NCBI GenBank assembly: GCA_963778945.1
Contig: CAVZWL010000005.1
Location: 62,001 to 126,000, forward strand
DNA from: Fen-1254 sp963778945
GTDB lineage: Bacteria; Bacteroidota; Ignavibacteria; UBA10030
DNA: 64,000 nucleotides
Reading direction: 5' to 3'
Shown here piece by piece: positions 18,272 through 26,774 of this stretch. Below the pieces are notes generated by a model. The model ran no database searches and was not told where the DNA came from. It saw only the letters and a program-made list of their open reading frames with translations. Within the stretch, counting starts at the first letter, position 1; each line of letters begins with the position of its first letter. The translations under genes and the position numbers were made by a program.

Positions 18272-20047
18272 TCATCGGTCTGTCTTATTTTTTATTGCTT
18301 CGAGTTTCAGAATTCTATCTTTCAAATATTCAGGCATCCAGTACTGCGACTGTATATCAAGCGCTTTTGCTGCGTACCTGGCTGCGGCGTCCTTTTCTCC
18401 AAGGGAATAATAGATCAGAGCAAGGTGTTCATCCGTCTCAGCCAAATAATATTCGCATTGAATCCTGCTGTCAAGAGCGAACATATATTCTGCAGCAGCT
18501 TCGCGGAGTTTGTTTTCTGCTTCAAGCGCCCGGCCTTTATTAAAATAACCGGTAATGACATCCGGGTATTTTTCAATTTCCTTGTCGGCATAGATCATCG
18601 ATTCGACCGGAAGTTTATAATAATCGCGATATCTCCAAGCTAAAAAATCGAGACAAAAGTAATTTTCAATCTTAGACTTTACTACCGAATTGACTAAAGA
18701 CCTGACATTGACACTGTCCCGCCAGTCGCAAGATTCGATCTTTCCGTATAGTTCATTTAATCTTGCAAGAAAGGGGTCGTTTAATCTCGGATCTGCTTCT
18801 CTATACAAACTCACTTTATGAGTAATGTAATTATACTTCAGCCATCTATTCCATGCGGCAAAGTGAGCATAAAATGTAAAATAAATAGTCGAATCGGCCA
18901 GATCGAAAATGACGGATTGGTCCGTTTCGTAATTATGGAGCGATTCGAGGTAGACGGGCAAACTATCGGTGTAATGATAAAAATCGGTATTGCTGAGAAT
19001 GCTGATGGCTTCATCTACGATATTTGGTTTGGCAGTATCTATCAACTCGGCAAATTTGATTTCTCTGCATGTATCATGGAATTGACCGGAATAAATTGTT
19101 TCGCTTTTTTTGCCTAAATCTTTTGAGATCGTTCGGTTCGCGACAAATTGATAATTGTGAACGGGGGTTGACGCCTTCGTTGAGCCGAGGAAATCATACA
19201 CCACGGCCTGCTCCTCTTTGCTGCTTGATATCGTATAGATTAAGCCCAATGGAAATTTGAGGGTTTGAGCAATCGAATCGACTTCTTTAAGGTTGTGCGT
19301 TTCGGTAATTAATTTACTTTTTTCCGAGTAGAGACTGCAGTTATTCTTGTCGAATTCAAGCGGATTATTATTGCCGTTTTCCGATAGCGATATTCCAGAT
19401 TCATTACATGCAGTAGTAATCATCAGGCATGCAGCAAAACCAAAATCCGTATATTTTTGTTTTCCTTTTATATCGTAATTTACGACAACCGGATATTTTG
19501 ATATCAGGCTTACAGGTAATGGCTGATCGAGATTATGACAATGATATGTATGATTGCCTTTTTTTATCACAATTGCCTCGCAGCGGTTCGAATACAAATC
19601 GGCGACCACCTGAATTTCCCTGAAGAAGGATTCCGGCAGGCCTGAACCCTCCGATGCTCCGCGTATTTGGTCTTCGATATTTGGAGAAAGTTTGCCGGCA
19701 TATGTATTTATCTTGTGTTTCCATATCATTCCGCCAAAGAGATTGGCGATTATTCTTTTATACCAGGGCAGATAGCGTATCTCGTTTTCCATCATCTGTT
19801 CTTTGAATTTCTCAAAATCCTCGTGCATTGCATAAAGCTCGACTTTTAAAAGAGTTCCGTATTGCAGTCCGGTTTCGTAATCGGTTCCTTTCAGATACAA
19901 GAATGGAATTCCATAATGATACTCTTTGTATCCATTTTTGAAATGGATCGCTTTTGTGGAGTCTTCATGCGCGCAGGCGCTGAAGGTGAGAAAAACGCCC
20001 AGGAACAGAGTCCAAACATAATATCGCTGTGTCGTGATTTTCGGCAT
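18272..20047 (-). CDS. Exported C45-type Ntn acyl hydrolase/acyltransferase with C-terminal TPRs
   Basis: 591 residues. A signal peptide ends in a lipobox-like FSAC (about 22-25). The motif LKGTDYETGLQYGTLL resembles the G-x-x-YE-x-G-x-x-G start of the isopenicillin N acyltransferase (C45) family. A candidate N-terminal nucleophile is the Cys in SNRCEAIVI (about residue 155), followed by HNLDQPLP, the Asn-x-Asp region. Members cleave themselves and then hydrolyse or transfer amide-linked acyl groups. The last 110 residues look like two or three TPR units (YFNKGRALEAENKLREAAAEY, ALIYYSLGEKDAAARYAAKAL). Substrate unknown. It has no operon partner in contact. Confidence 0.65.
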   Translation of the reverse strand: MPKITTQRYYVWTLFLGVFLTFSACAHEDSTKAIHFKNGYKEYHYGIPFLYLKGTDYETGLQYGTLLKVELYAMHEDFEKFKEQMMENEIRYLPWYKRIIANLFGGMIWKHKINTYAGKLSPNIEDQIRGASEGSGLPESFFREIQVVADLYSNRCEAIVIKKGNHTYHCHNLDQPLPVSLISKYPVVVNYDIKGKQKYTDFGFAACLMITTACNESGISLSENGNNNPLEFDKNNCSLYSEKSKLITETHNLKEVDSIAQTLKFPLGLIYTISSSKEEQAVVYDFLGSTKASTPVHNYQFVANRTISKDLGKKSETIYSGQFHDTCREIKFAELIDTAKPNIVDEAISILSNTDFYHYTDSLPVYLESLHNYETDQSVIFDLADSTIYFTFYAHFAAWNRWLKYNYITHKVSLYREADPRLNDPFLARLNELYGKIESCDWRDSVNVRSLVNSVVKSKIENYFCLDFLAWRYRDYYKLPVESMIYADKEIEKYPDVITGYFNKGRALEAENKLREAAAEYMFALDSRIQCEYYLAETDEHLALIYYSLGEKDAAARYAAKALDIQSQYWMPEYLKDRILKLEAIKNKTDR

Positions 20048-20323
20048 GTAAACTCCATCGGTGTGGAATCTTGTTTTAGTTTGTTATACGCTCTTTCGTC
20101 GAATGAGGTTTCAAAAGTACATAACGATACGTACATGAACCTGAACTCAGGAGCGGCAAAAAGGACCGACGAATCCACCTAAAATGGAATATGAATTTTC
20201 TCAAAAGACGCGTATTCCACCGGGAATGAACGTCTCAATAATAAATTCAAGCACTGCATTTTAGCGGCACGCTTCTTTGCGAATATCGGATGAACGAACA
20301 CCGGGGAACTCCGCAACTGTCTA

Positions 20324-20620
20324 TCAGGATTTTTTTTTAGTCCCGAACGATGGAAAATGGAAGCCGAGCACGGCCATTGCGTATTCAAATTGTTCGGGGT
20401 TATCCCAATGCGGACCGCGGCATACCCCCAGACCTTCGATATAGACGCGTCCGCTGTTCAGCGGGTCTGCAAGATAATATGTGATGAAGTTTCTGATCTC
20501 ATCCGAGTCTGTGTCGATCGTAACCAGTCCGGTCTGATTATCGGCGGCTGATTGCCCGAAAGAAACACGGGCGTATATTTGATCCGGATTTTCAGAATCG
20601 ACGATATGCCATGTGATCAT
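20324..20620 (-). CDS. Hypothetical protein
   Basis: 98-residue ORF (MITWHIVDSENPDQIYARVSFGQ..). It is soluble, acidic and aromatic-rich, with no signal peptide or membrane segment and no family I recognise. The composition looks like real coding sequence (acidic middle, no long low-complexity run), but support is limited. The flanking gaps 20048-20323 and 20621-20839 hold nothing I can name. Confidence 0.4.
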   Translation of the reverse strand: MITWHIVDSENPDQIYARVSFGQSAADNQTGLVTIDTDSDEIRNFITYYLADPLNSGRVYIEGLGVCRGPHWDNPEQFEYAMAVLGFHFPSFGTKKKS

Positions 20621-20839
20621 GCGCTCATTCCAATTGTGATGAAGATGCCTGTATCAAAATCCGGATATTGAAAATCCACAACTCTTTTCGCTGCCAACGT
20701 CATTCAATAGTCTTTCGTTCTATGCACCAAGTATCTCCGGTTCAAAAAGCGATGACAGAGTTAAAAAGGGACTACAGTGTATAACGCATATCGGGAACAT
20801 TCCGGGTTATTATATCGAATACATGTATATTGTTATAGT

Positions 20840-21190
20840 TTACTTTATCCTGCCTTCTATGTAACGATACGCCTCGCCGACCGTTGTGATATTATCCGCG
20901 TCTTGATCGGGGATTTGAATATCGAATGTTTCCTCGAATTTCAAAATCAATTCGACAATATCAAGGTCGTCGGCGCCGAGATCTTTTTTGAACGAGGTTT
21001 CCGGCGTCACCAGGGTTCTATCGACACTTAATTTATTTACAACGATGTCGACTATTTTATTCCATAATACATCATTCGATATTCCCTTTTGATGTAAGCT
21101 CGAGCCGGCGTTTTCTTGCGCGCTGGAATGATAGCTGCAAGCAGCGAATGCTATCATAACAAAAAAAAGGAAATTCAATCTTATTCTCAT
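20840..21190 (-). CDS. Exported acyl-carrier-protein-like protein lacking the phosphopantetheine serine
   Basis: 116 residues. The first 30 form a signal peptide (hydrophobic LNFLFFVMIAFAAC, then SSAQ), either cleaved after AQ or lipidated at Cys 18. The rest is a close ACP homologue: VTPETSFKKDLGADDLDIVELIL, FEETFDIQIPDQDADNITTVGEAYRYI. The universal site DSL, whose Ser carries 4'-phosphopantetheine, is DDL here (read directly: GAC GAC CTT). The protein cannot be a normal carrier. The RBS is strong (GAGGAG) and a good promoter lies upstream, so it looks expressed. Role unknown. Confidence 0.8.
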   Translation of the reverse strand: MRIRLNFLFFVMIAFAACSYHSSAQENAGSSLHQKGISNDVLWNKIVDIVVNKLSVDRTLVTPETSFKKDLGADDLDIVELILKFEETFDIQIPDQDADNITTVGEAYRYIEGRIK

Positions 21191-21220
21191 ATTTACTCCT
21201 CTTCATAATCTAATTCTCTT

Positions 21221-21249
21221 AGTATATCCTGCATCATTTCAGGAATCAA
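21221..21249 (-). promoter_or_regulatory. Promoter of the exported ACP-like gene
   Basis: On the minus strand: TTGATT (21249-21244), 17 bases, TATACT (21226-21221). It lies about 30 bases before the ATG at 21190. Confidence 0.6.
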
Positions 21250-21280
21250 TAAATTAAATTCCAATGTGCAGCATTAGGGT

Positions 21281-21319
21281 AAAAGGACTGTACACTTGCT
21301 TCTCTTGTACAGCCCTTTT
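21281..21319 (-). terminator. Terminator of the small membrane protein gene
   Basis: 14-base arms AAAAGGACTGTACA (21281-21294) and TGTACAGCCCTTTT (21306-21319) pair with one mismatch around an 11-base loop, ending in a T-run on the minus strand. It insulates the ACP-like gene from the gene upstream. Confidence 0.8.
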
Positions 21320-21338
21320 AGCGTTCGTGTCTCTGCAA

Positions 21339-21738
21339 TTACACAGATGCTTTCTTTGCCAGAGGATAATTCAGTATGACAGCAACGAGTATAATGAGCT
21401 GAACAACTATATCGAGTGCAAATTGGCTGAACTGCATTTCACCGGCGCCCCATGCAATTGACCAGCAAATAATTGTCAAAATGCTCAGCAATCCCATCAA
21501 AGGGAGGAGTATCGGATATTTGTTCGGATTTTTGGCAATCAAAGCAGAGATAACACCGCCCAAAATTATATTGAATCCCAAGGCTTCTGAAAGCGGCTCG
21601 GAGTATCGCAAGATGCTGCTCTTCCGGAGTGCCTTGATAAATTTCTATGATTATTGCAGGCAAAATCAGTGCCATGAGACCGACAATTATCTGATAGAGT
21701 GTATTAAATCCGAAAACAATACGTGTGAAGAGCTTCAT
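21339..21738 (-). CDS. Small four-helix membrane protein (frameshifted as sequenced)
   Basis: Two overlapping frames form one protein of about 132 residues when one base is removed from the CCC at 21577-21579 (joining AAFRSLGFNIILGGVISALI). Four hydrophobic segments are visible: near the N-terminus (TLYQIIVGLMALILPAIII), then GFNIILGGVISALIA, LPLMGLLSILTIICWSIAW and LDIVVQLIILVAVIL. The RBS GAAGGAATAACT precedes the ATG. It resembles DUF4345-type small membrane proteins in layout, but I cannot assign it. Confidence 0.6.
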
Positions 21739-21967
21739 AGTTATTCCTTCATGTGTTTGTAATAGTGCTTGTGAGTGGTTTTGTTTTTTAAGGTGGATTA
21801 TTCGTTATCTCATCTCATGGAACATAATTTTATGCAGGATGACTCCTGACCTGTGAATTGACCTGCCTCTTCTTAATCGGAATCAGAAACAGCCCGCTCG
21901 TTATTCTACAGCGTTCATCCAGCATAGATGCCGGTTTTAAAATTCAACTATCCTTTAACGGTTTATT

Positions 21968-22531
21968 TTATAAAATGCTGATTTCCCCTTGCAAAAAACC
22001 GGAAATTCGTTTTATTCTGCGTTTACGGGTTTCTTCCGTTTTTGCGTCGAAGTAATAAGCTGCAATAAGCCGTTTCAATCTCTTGCTTTTCTGTTCGAAT
22101 AGTTTGCACAACTTTGCATCGCTCTTAATAATGCCGAGGAACATCTCGGTCATTTTGTCTTTCCGGCCGGGTGATAACTCTTTTTTCTGGTTGTGCCAAG
22201 TTCCGTTGATTTTTGCAGATTCAACTTTCTCAATTCCGGATTTGGTCATTCTTCTTTCCGCCGTTAATTTCGCGACGAGGGCTTTGTTGACCTTCGACCA
22301 TTTGCTCTTGTTGTTCCGTAGAGAAAATCTTCTGAGATAAATCCGTTCATCGACTTTTTTGATGAGAGAGTCGATCCAGCCGAAGCAGAGCGCTTCTTCT
22401 AAGGATTCAACGTAATTGATTCCTTTGCTCCCGTCTTTATAATATTCTATCCAGATCGGTTCTTCGCTCGAATGATTTTCGGATAACCAACTTCTGAAAT
22501 CTTCTCGTGATCTAAAAGAGAGTCGTTTCAT
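21968..22531 (-). CDS. YdeI/OmpD-associated family protein
   Basis: 187 residues with the family's central signature EEALCFGWIDSLIKKVDERIYLRRFSLRNNKSKWSKVN (about 45-82). Conserved WIEYYKD precedes it and a basic C-terminus follows. The family includes YdeI, linked to bacteriocin protection, and is often a stand-alone gene; the biochemical role is unknown. It stands alone here. Confidence 0.8.
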   Translation of the reverse strand: MKRLSFRSREDFRSWLSENHSSEEPIWIEYYKDGSKGINYVESLEEALCFGWIDSLIKKVDERIYLRRFSLRNNKSKWSKVNKALVAKLTAERRMTKSGIEKVESAKINGTWHNQKKELSPGRKDKMTEMFLGIIKSDAKLCKLFEQKSKRLKRLIAAYYFDAKTEETRKRRIKRISGFLQGEISIL

Positions 22532-22632
22532 AAACTTTCATTTGAGATTTGACTTCAGGCAGCTTTTGTCCGGCCGTAATGTCCGCTGCGAACATCGCTT
22601 GCGGTTTGCTTCGTTGATGATTGCTCCGTTTT

Positions 22633-23151
22633 TTAAGTGGAAACATTTCCGAATTGCTCGATGAGACCGAACTGCTGCAGATGGTGGTAAGAATGCTTAA
22701 ACTGAGCCCGATGCCATTCTTCCGCTCCAAGCGGACCGAATATAGGATGGACATGAACCGCATCCGGTTCTTTGAGAAAGTGATCGATAAAGCGAGCGAT
22801 CTCGATAAACAAAGCGGCCTTTGCTTCGGTCATGGCGGAGAACCGGTAAGGAGGCGGGTTCTCGCCAAGCAAGGGATTCTTAAAATCATGAGGCATTGGC
22901 CGTTGGTCATAGAGGATCCTCTTTACCCGATCAATCAGGTTCTCCGGTGTACGGCAGAGAAGCTGTAGTCTGCCGGCTGAGCACTCGAAAGCCCAGACAA
23001 GATGCTCGATCATATGCTGCGGAGTCATTTTGCCCCAGAGGGGACGAGCATTCTCAGGGAGGCCGGCAATGCAATCGGCAATGAGCCGGTCGAAAAATGT
23101 CTTCCTGAGTTTTTCGTCGTTGACGTCAAAGGGTATTGCTGTCATGTTCAT
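22633..23151 (-). CDS. DUF1569/DinB-like protein
   Basis: 172 residues. Histidines are spaced as in the DinB/YfiT-like metal-binding four-helix fold: WGKMTPQHMIEHLVWAFE near residue 45 and HRAQFKHSYHHLQQFGLI near the C-terminus. The HPIFGPLGAEEWHR segment is typical of DUF1569. Function unknown; relatives include thiol-dependent enzymes. Transcribed alone in the accessory region. Confidence 0.72.
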   Translation of the reverse strand: MNMTAIPFDVNDEKLRKTFFDRLIADCIAGLPENARPLWGKMTPQHMIEHLVWAFECSAGRLQLLCRTPENLIDRVKRILYDQRPMPHDFKNPLLGENPPPYRFSAMTEAKAALFIEIARFIDHFLKEPDAVHVHPIFGPLGAEEWHRAQFKHSYHHLQQFGLIEQFGNVST

Positions 23152-23312
23152 GAATTGTGTTTCCTGCGTGCAGCCTCAATTGTTATATAAAAGCGCCGTT
23201 CTCGAGTGCATGTTTTTTCGTTCATATTGAAATCTTTTTCCGAAGGAGGATCACACTCTGATGTGCGTTCTGCTGAAAGACAGTTTAAAAGAATGCATTA
23301 AAAATTTACCGA

Positions 23313-23735
23313 TTATTTGATTATTTCTTTGAGTTCTATCAATTCCCTTAAAATTTTCAAATCGGATTTTTTCTTAACAATAATAGTTATAGGCCTGATT
23401 TTTAATTTTCCTCCGTAATTTAAAAATTGGGCTTTCAATTTTTCATCCAGCGCACTCTTCTTTATTGTTTCCCCGGCTTTAGCGCTGAAATAGAAAGTAA
23501 CTCTAAAGAATTTATCCCATACGGATGTCCAGCAAATCGTTTTTGTTTTTTGGGTCGTTTTGAACAACCATCTCTTCCCGTCATTATAATATCTCCACTC
23601 AGTCGAAAAGAGGGGATAGTCGGTTTTCAGCAAATCCATAAAAGAATCCCATGCATTTTTCGTTCTGCCGAGATATCGAGTCAATACTTCGTCATCCGGA
23701 TATATATTTTTATCGTTCAAACATGGAGTGTCCAT
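23313..23735 (-). CDS. DUF3788-family protein
   Basis: 140 residues, soluble. TEWRYYNDGKRWLFKTTQKTKTICWTSVWDKFFRVTFYF (about 45-84) is the core of the DUF3788 family, small alpha/beta proteins common in Bacteroidota and Firmicutes. No catalytic residues are known. It stands alone, downstream of a strong terminator that ends the NHL-repeat gene. Confidence 0.7.
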   Translation of the reverse strand: MDTPCLNDKNIYPDDEVLTRYLGRTKNAWDSFMDLLKTDYPLFSTEWRYYNDGKRWLFKTTQKTKTICWTSVWDKFFRVTFYFSAKAGETIKKSALDEKLKAQFLNYGGKLKIRPITIIVKKKSDLKILRELIELKEIIK

Positions 23736-23810
23736 AACGTCTTCTTTCGATAAAGCGAGGACAGGCCAAGCGCACCTGCCGCCCTTCGATACGGATAATA
23801 TGCAATGCTT

Positions 23811-23873
23811 GTTAAAAAAAAATACGTCCGGATCCAGTGGATTAGTAAAGTGAATAGATGCACTGGATCCGGA
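23811..23873 (-). terminator. Terminator of the NHL-repeat T9SS gene
   Basis: A perfect 13-bp inverted repeat, TCCGGATCCAGTG (23827-23839) and CACTGGATCCGGA (23861-23873), encloses a 21-base loop. On the minus strand it is followed by a run of eight or nine T. It begins 45 bases after the stop at 23918. Confidence 0.8.
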
Positions 23874-23917
23874 AAATAAAACTATAAGATAAGAAAATAT
23901 TTTGACATCACTTGATA

Positions 23918-25417
23918 CTATTTCAACAGGAGCAGTCTTTTCGTTTCAATAAACGTGGTTGCATCCCCTTTTTCCATTTGGATTGCATTTGCCGTAAGCC
24001 GGTAAAAATATACGCCGCTCGGCAAATTGACAGCGCTGAAAGTCACAGTGTAAGTGCCGGCAGGCTTTACTCCATCGACCAGCGCTGCGACTTCTCTTCC
24101 CAGCAGATCGAAAACCTTCAAACTGATCCTGCTGTTTTTTGCGAGCTGATAATGAATGACTGTCGAAGGGTTGAAAGGATTCGGATAATTTTGAGCAAGT
24201 CCGAAATGGCGGGGCGTTTCTGTTGTTTGTGCAACGCCGGTTGCAGTGCTGTTGAAGACCAGCACGCGGTTGCCGTCGAAATCGGCGACAAAGAGTTGAT
24301 TCAGTGCATTGCTGTAGACAATATCGCGCATATCTCCGGGAAAACTGCTTTGTGTTGTTGCCTTATTGATCGTGTTCAAGTCCGGTTGTCCGAGTACTTT
24401 ATCGGCGGAACTGAAATTTGCAATGGAAACTGCATTCTCAAAAATGGAAATGCGCGGCAGATTTTGGCACACCAACAGCTCGCCATTCGTTGTTCCTGCG
24501 AGGCCTGCTGGATATCCCGTTGCTTTTTCTGCATTATTGATGAGCCACGTAACATCGGTTCCGTTCCAGGCCGTTGTAAAATCAGCAGAGCCAAGCACGC
24601 CGTCTGCAGCTGCGCCGTTTGCAGCCGATGCTGCATTGCTGAATTTAAGGACGCGATGGTTGCTGTAATCTGCCACAAAAAGCGCCGTTCCGATAAATGT
24701 GCCGTCGTACGGATTGTTCATTGTCGATGCTGTTGTCCCCGCCGATGTGGCTGTAAAATCGGGCTGGCCCAATACACCGTCTGCATTCGCGCCGCTTGCT
24801 TTCGCCGATGGATTATTGAATCGAAGAATACGATTCGCATTGACATCGATTACATAAAGGCTGCCGTTATTGTCCACAAAGAGGCCGCCCGGATAAAAAC
24901 CGGATTGGCCTGTGCCGATACCGTATCCGGTCAATGCAGAGGCGCCTCCCAATGCGCCGCTGGCGTTGGCTCCATTCGTAGTGATTGCATGCGCATTATC
25001 AAACCGCAGAACACGTTCGCTGCTGTAATCACAGACCCAGAGCGTATCATGGTACACAGCAATGCCCTTTGGATAGTTCAATGTATTGGCGGCGACACTG
25101 CCAGTGCCGCGATTGCCGCTGCCGTGCGTGAAATCTGCCTGTCCGAGTACGAATTCTGCTGACGGTTGATTTTGTGTGATGGGAAGAGCGTAGCGCAGCA
25201 CGCGGTGATTTCCCCAATCTACGACATAGAGCTTTTGATTGACATCATCGACAGCAAGACCCCATGGCTTGTTCAAGCCGGCCGCCGTTGTTGCAGCAGT
25301 GCTGGCAGTAAAGTTTGCTTGTCCGATAACGTAGGATGCATTCTGTCCATTCGTCCATTGCGCGTTCAGCTGTATGGACAGTATGCAAAGGAGAACAACA
25401 GAGAAGAGTGGTTTCAT
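23918..25417 (-). CDS. Exported NHL-repeat protein with T9SS/FlgD-like C-terminal domain
   Basis: About 499 residues from MKPLFSVVLLC (25417, with AAAGGG ahead). Signal peptide to LNAQ. The body has about six NHL-type propeller repeats of the pattern LYVVDWGNHRVLRY / LWVCDYSSERVLRF / LFVADYSNHRVLKF, spaced with VLGQADFT units. The last 90 residues form the sorting domain, starting LAQNYPNPFNPSTVIHYQL and ending with SGVYFYRLTA and a short basic tail. The repeats are typical of surface proteins of Bacteroidota and Ignavibacteria. A large plus-strand ORF opposite it is an artefact of biased codons. Confidence 0.88.
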   Translation of the reverse strand: MKPLFSVVLLCILSIQLNAQWTNGQNASYVIGQANFTASTAATTAAGLNKPWGLAVDDVNQKLYVVDWGNHRVLRYALPITQNQPSAEFVLGQADFTHGSGNRGTGSVAANTLNYPKGIAVYHDTLWVCDYSSERVLRFDNAHAITTNGANASGALGGASALTGYGIGTGQSGFYPGGLFVDNNGSLYVIDVNANRILRFNNPSAKASGANADGVLGQPDFTATSAGTTASTMNNPYDGTFIGTALFVADYSNHRVLKFSNAASAANGAAADGVLGSADFTTAWNGTDVTWLINNAEKATGYPAGLAGTTNGELLVCQNLPRISIFENAVSIANFSSADKVLGQPDLNTINKATTQSSFPGDMRDIVYSNALNQLFVADFDGNRVLVFNSTATGVAQTTETPRHFGLAQNYPNPFNPSTVIHYQLAKNSRISLKVFDLLGREVAALVDGVKPAGTYTVTFSAVNLPSGVYFYRLTANAIQMEKGDATTFIETKRLLLLK

Positions 25418-25811
25418 GATAGAACCCTTTGTATAAGTGGTGGATAATAAAAGGCGGAATAATCTATGCAATCCGCCTGGTGGTTAGAAGATTACATCTT
25501 TTATTTCCTTCGAATTCTATGAGATTTTTTTGTTCATATGCAAAGATAATTTAAATCAATAGACTCCAAGAAGATAGATTGTTAACTTTTTTGCCTGCCG
25601 TGGCCGCCTTGTATATTCAGGTCCGATTTTCACCTCCCCGGATGATATGCTCTTTAAAAAAGCATAATCCCATTGGCTATATCTCATACGATGGCGATAA
25701 AAAAACCTTCTTTGTATAAAAGTATTGGAATGAGAAAATGAAACTCGGAAGGATTCCCGCAACATATCCTGCCGAATTAAAGCTGCGCAGCAACTGAATA
25801 TTATAATACCA
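25418..25811. other. Intergenic region with one hairpin
   Basis: Upstream of the NHL gene. It holds a hairpin AGGCGGA/TCCGCCT (25452-25458 with 25472-25478) which, read on the minus strand, is followed by TTTTATTAT. It could be a terminator or overlap the NHL gene promoter (TTGCAT, 16 bases, TATTAT). A 69-codon minus ORF at 25556-25765 has no recognisable features and I do not call it. Confidence 0.4.
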
Positions 25812-26387
25812 TTATTCTATAATATTGTCAAATAGGGCGGAGAAGTCGGTGCAATCTGCCGGGCTATATCTGTGTTCACCTTCAAGGGAATTGCCGTATA
25901 GCTTCACAAGCTGGGCATAGTCGATGTCAATTCCGAAAGTTTGATCGACCGCCTCTAAATATGCCTTTAAACCGTCTGTAGTCATTTGGACGCGGTTCTT
26001 TAAGCGAGATGCAACATCTTCCATGAACACTTTTGCATACGCTGCATCCCTGTTGCCGACAAGGTAGGAAATCATAAGTTTTGAATCTGCATCGATTGCC
26101 GTCCAAGTCCAGACGCTTCCAAGTCCGTATTTGCCTTGCATTTTTTCGGGAAGGTTTTTGTCTTTGGCATAAACGAAACTCCATATTTCATCGCATTGCA
26201 CACGCTTTGAAGCTACATTTCGGACATGTTCATCGTGATACTTTTGGCAGGCCGTTCCTAAGTCAACGAGAAGCTTTGTAATGGTATTAATGGAAACATT
26301 CGCAAGACGGGAAATAGAGCGGAGACTATTTCCTTCTACAAGCATTCCGATTATCTGAGTCTGTTTTTCTATTGGAAGTCTATTCAT
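25812..26387 (-). pseudogene. Truncated IS1-family transposase
   Basis: From MNRLPIEKQTQIIGMLVEGNSLRSISRLANVS (helix-turn-helix) through CDEIWSF (first catalytic Asp) and TTDGLKAY (second Asp), it matches the long IS1-family transposases. Those normally continue after RYSPA-C for about 80 residues, including YVER with the catalytic Glu. Here the frame diverges after RYSPADC and stops within 13 codons, so the protein is C-terminally truncated and presumably inactive. A GTG eight codons upstream is an alternative start. I found no clear terminal inverted repeats. Confidence 0.8.
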
Positions 26388-26415
26388 TGCTTTATCTCTC
26401 TCTTTGTTCACTTAC

Positions 26416-26444
26416 AATATAATACATTATGCTTGACTTGTCAA
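26416..26444 (-). promoter_or_regulatory. Transposase promoter inside an 11-bp inverted repeat
   Basis: On the minus strand: TTGACA (26444-26439), 17 bases, TATATT (26421-26416). The -35 is embedded in a palindrome TTATGCTTGAC/GTCAAGCATAA (26427-26437 and 26440-26450, 2-base spacer). The same 11-mer recurs at the -35 of the gene starting at 27640. Confidence 0.6.
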
Positions 26445-26476
26445 GCATAAAATGCAGTTTAATTAATTTTTAATGT

Positions 26477-26505
26477 TTGGATTTTATTCAGGAAATACCT
26501 AATTT
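26477..26505 (+). promoter_or_regulatory. Promoter of the candidate small RNA
   Basis: TTGGAT (26477-26482), 17 bases, TAATTT (26500-26505). The -10 is the same as at hrcA. No ORF follows; a terminator lies 115-137 bases downstream. Confidence 0.5.
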
Positions 26506-26511
26506 AGAGGC

Positions 26512-26642
26512 GGAATAGGCCGCTTTGGGGCGGCCAGATTATAGTAGTTTTCGCACGTTACACATACACCGTTCCATTTCTCGAAGTGCTGATACACTTC
26601 GTTTAAGTTTTTGAATGAGCCCCTCTTATTGAGGGGTTTTTT
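26512..26642 (+). ncRNA. Candidate small RNA with three hairpins
   Basis: Between a well-spaced promoter and an intrinsic terminator on the plus strand there is no ATG-started ORF but a chain of hairpins. These are GGCCGC/GCGGCC (about 26518-26536), GAAGTG/CACTTC (about 26583-26600) and the terminator CCCCTC/GAGGGG (26620-26625 with 26631-26636) ending in six T. The predicted transcript is about 130 nt. I could not match it to tmRNA, 6S RNA or RNase P. It adjoins the truncated transposase. Confidence 0.5.
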
Positions 26643-26712
26643 ATGTCTAAATCTGGATTAATATAACAGGACGGAATTTTTAAAGAAATGGGCGTCTGAT
26701 TTAACCGATTAT

Positions 26713-26774
26713 GTAAAATCGGCCTTACTGCAAAGGTAAAATCGATTTTACTTTTTAAGTAATTTCGATTTTAC
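26713..26774. repeat. Cluster of GTAAAATC half-sites
   Basis: Four copies of GTAAAATC in both orientations lie within 62 bases: 26713-26720, the perfect palindrome GTAAAATCGATTTTAC at 26736-26751, and an inverted copy at 26767-26774. They overlap the 3' end of the minus-strand ORF at 26748. The arrangement is like protein-binding iterons or operators. Confidence 0.45.

Noticed and set aside
22512..22763. An 83-codon minus-strand ORF between the YdeI-like and DUF1569 genes
   Set aside because: It overlaps both genes in another frame and has no recognisable feature.
23912..25162. A 416-codon plus-strand ORF opposite the NHL-repeat gene
   Set aside because: The minus strand encodes a clear signal peptide, NHL repeats and sorting domain; the plus frame is Cys/Ile-rich with no motif and is produced by codon bias.
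25556..25765. A 69-codon minus-strand ORF upstream of the truncated transposase
   Set aside because: No RBS, motif or plausible composition; likely chance.
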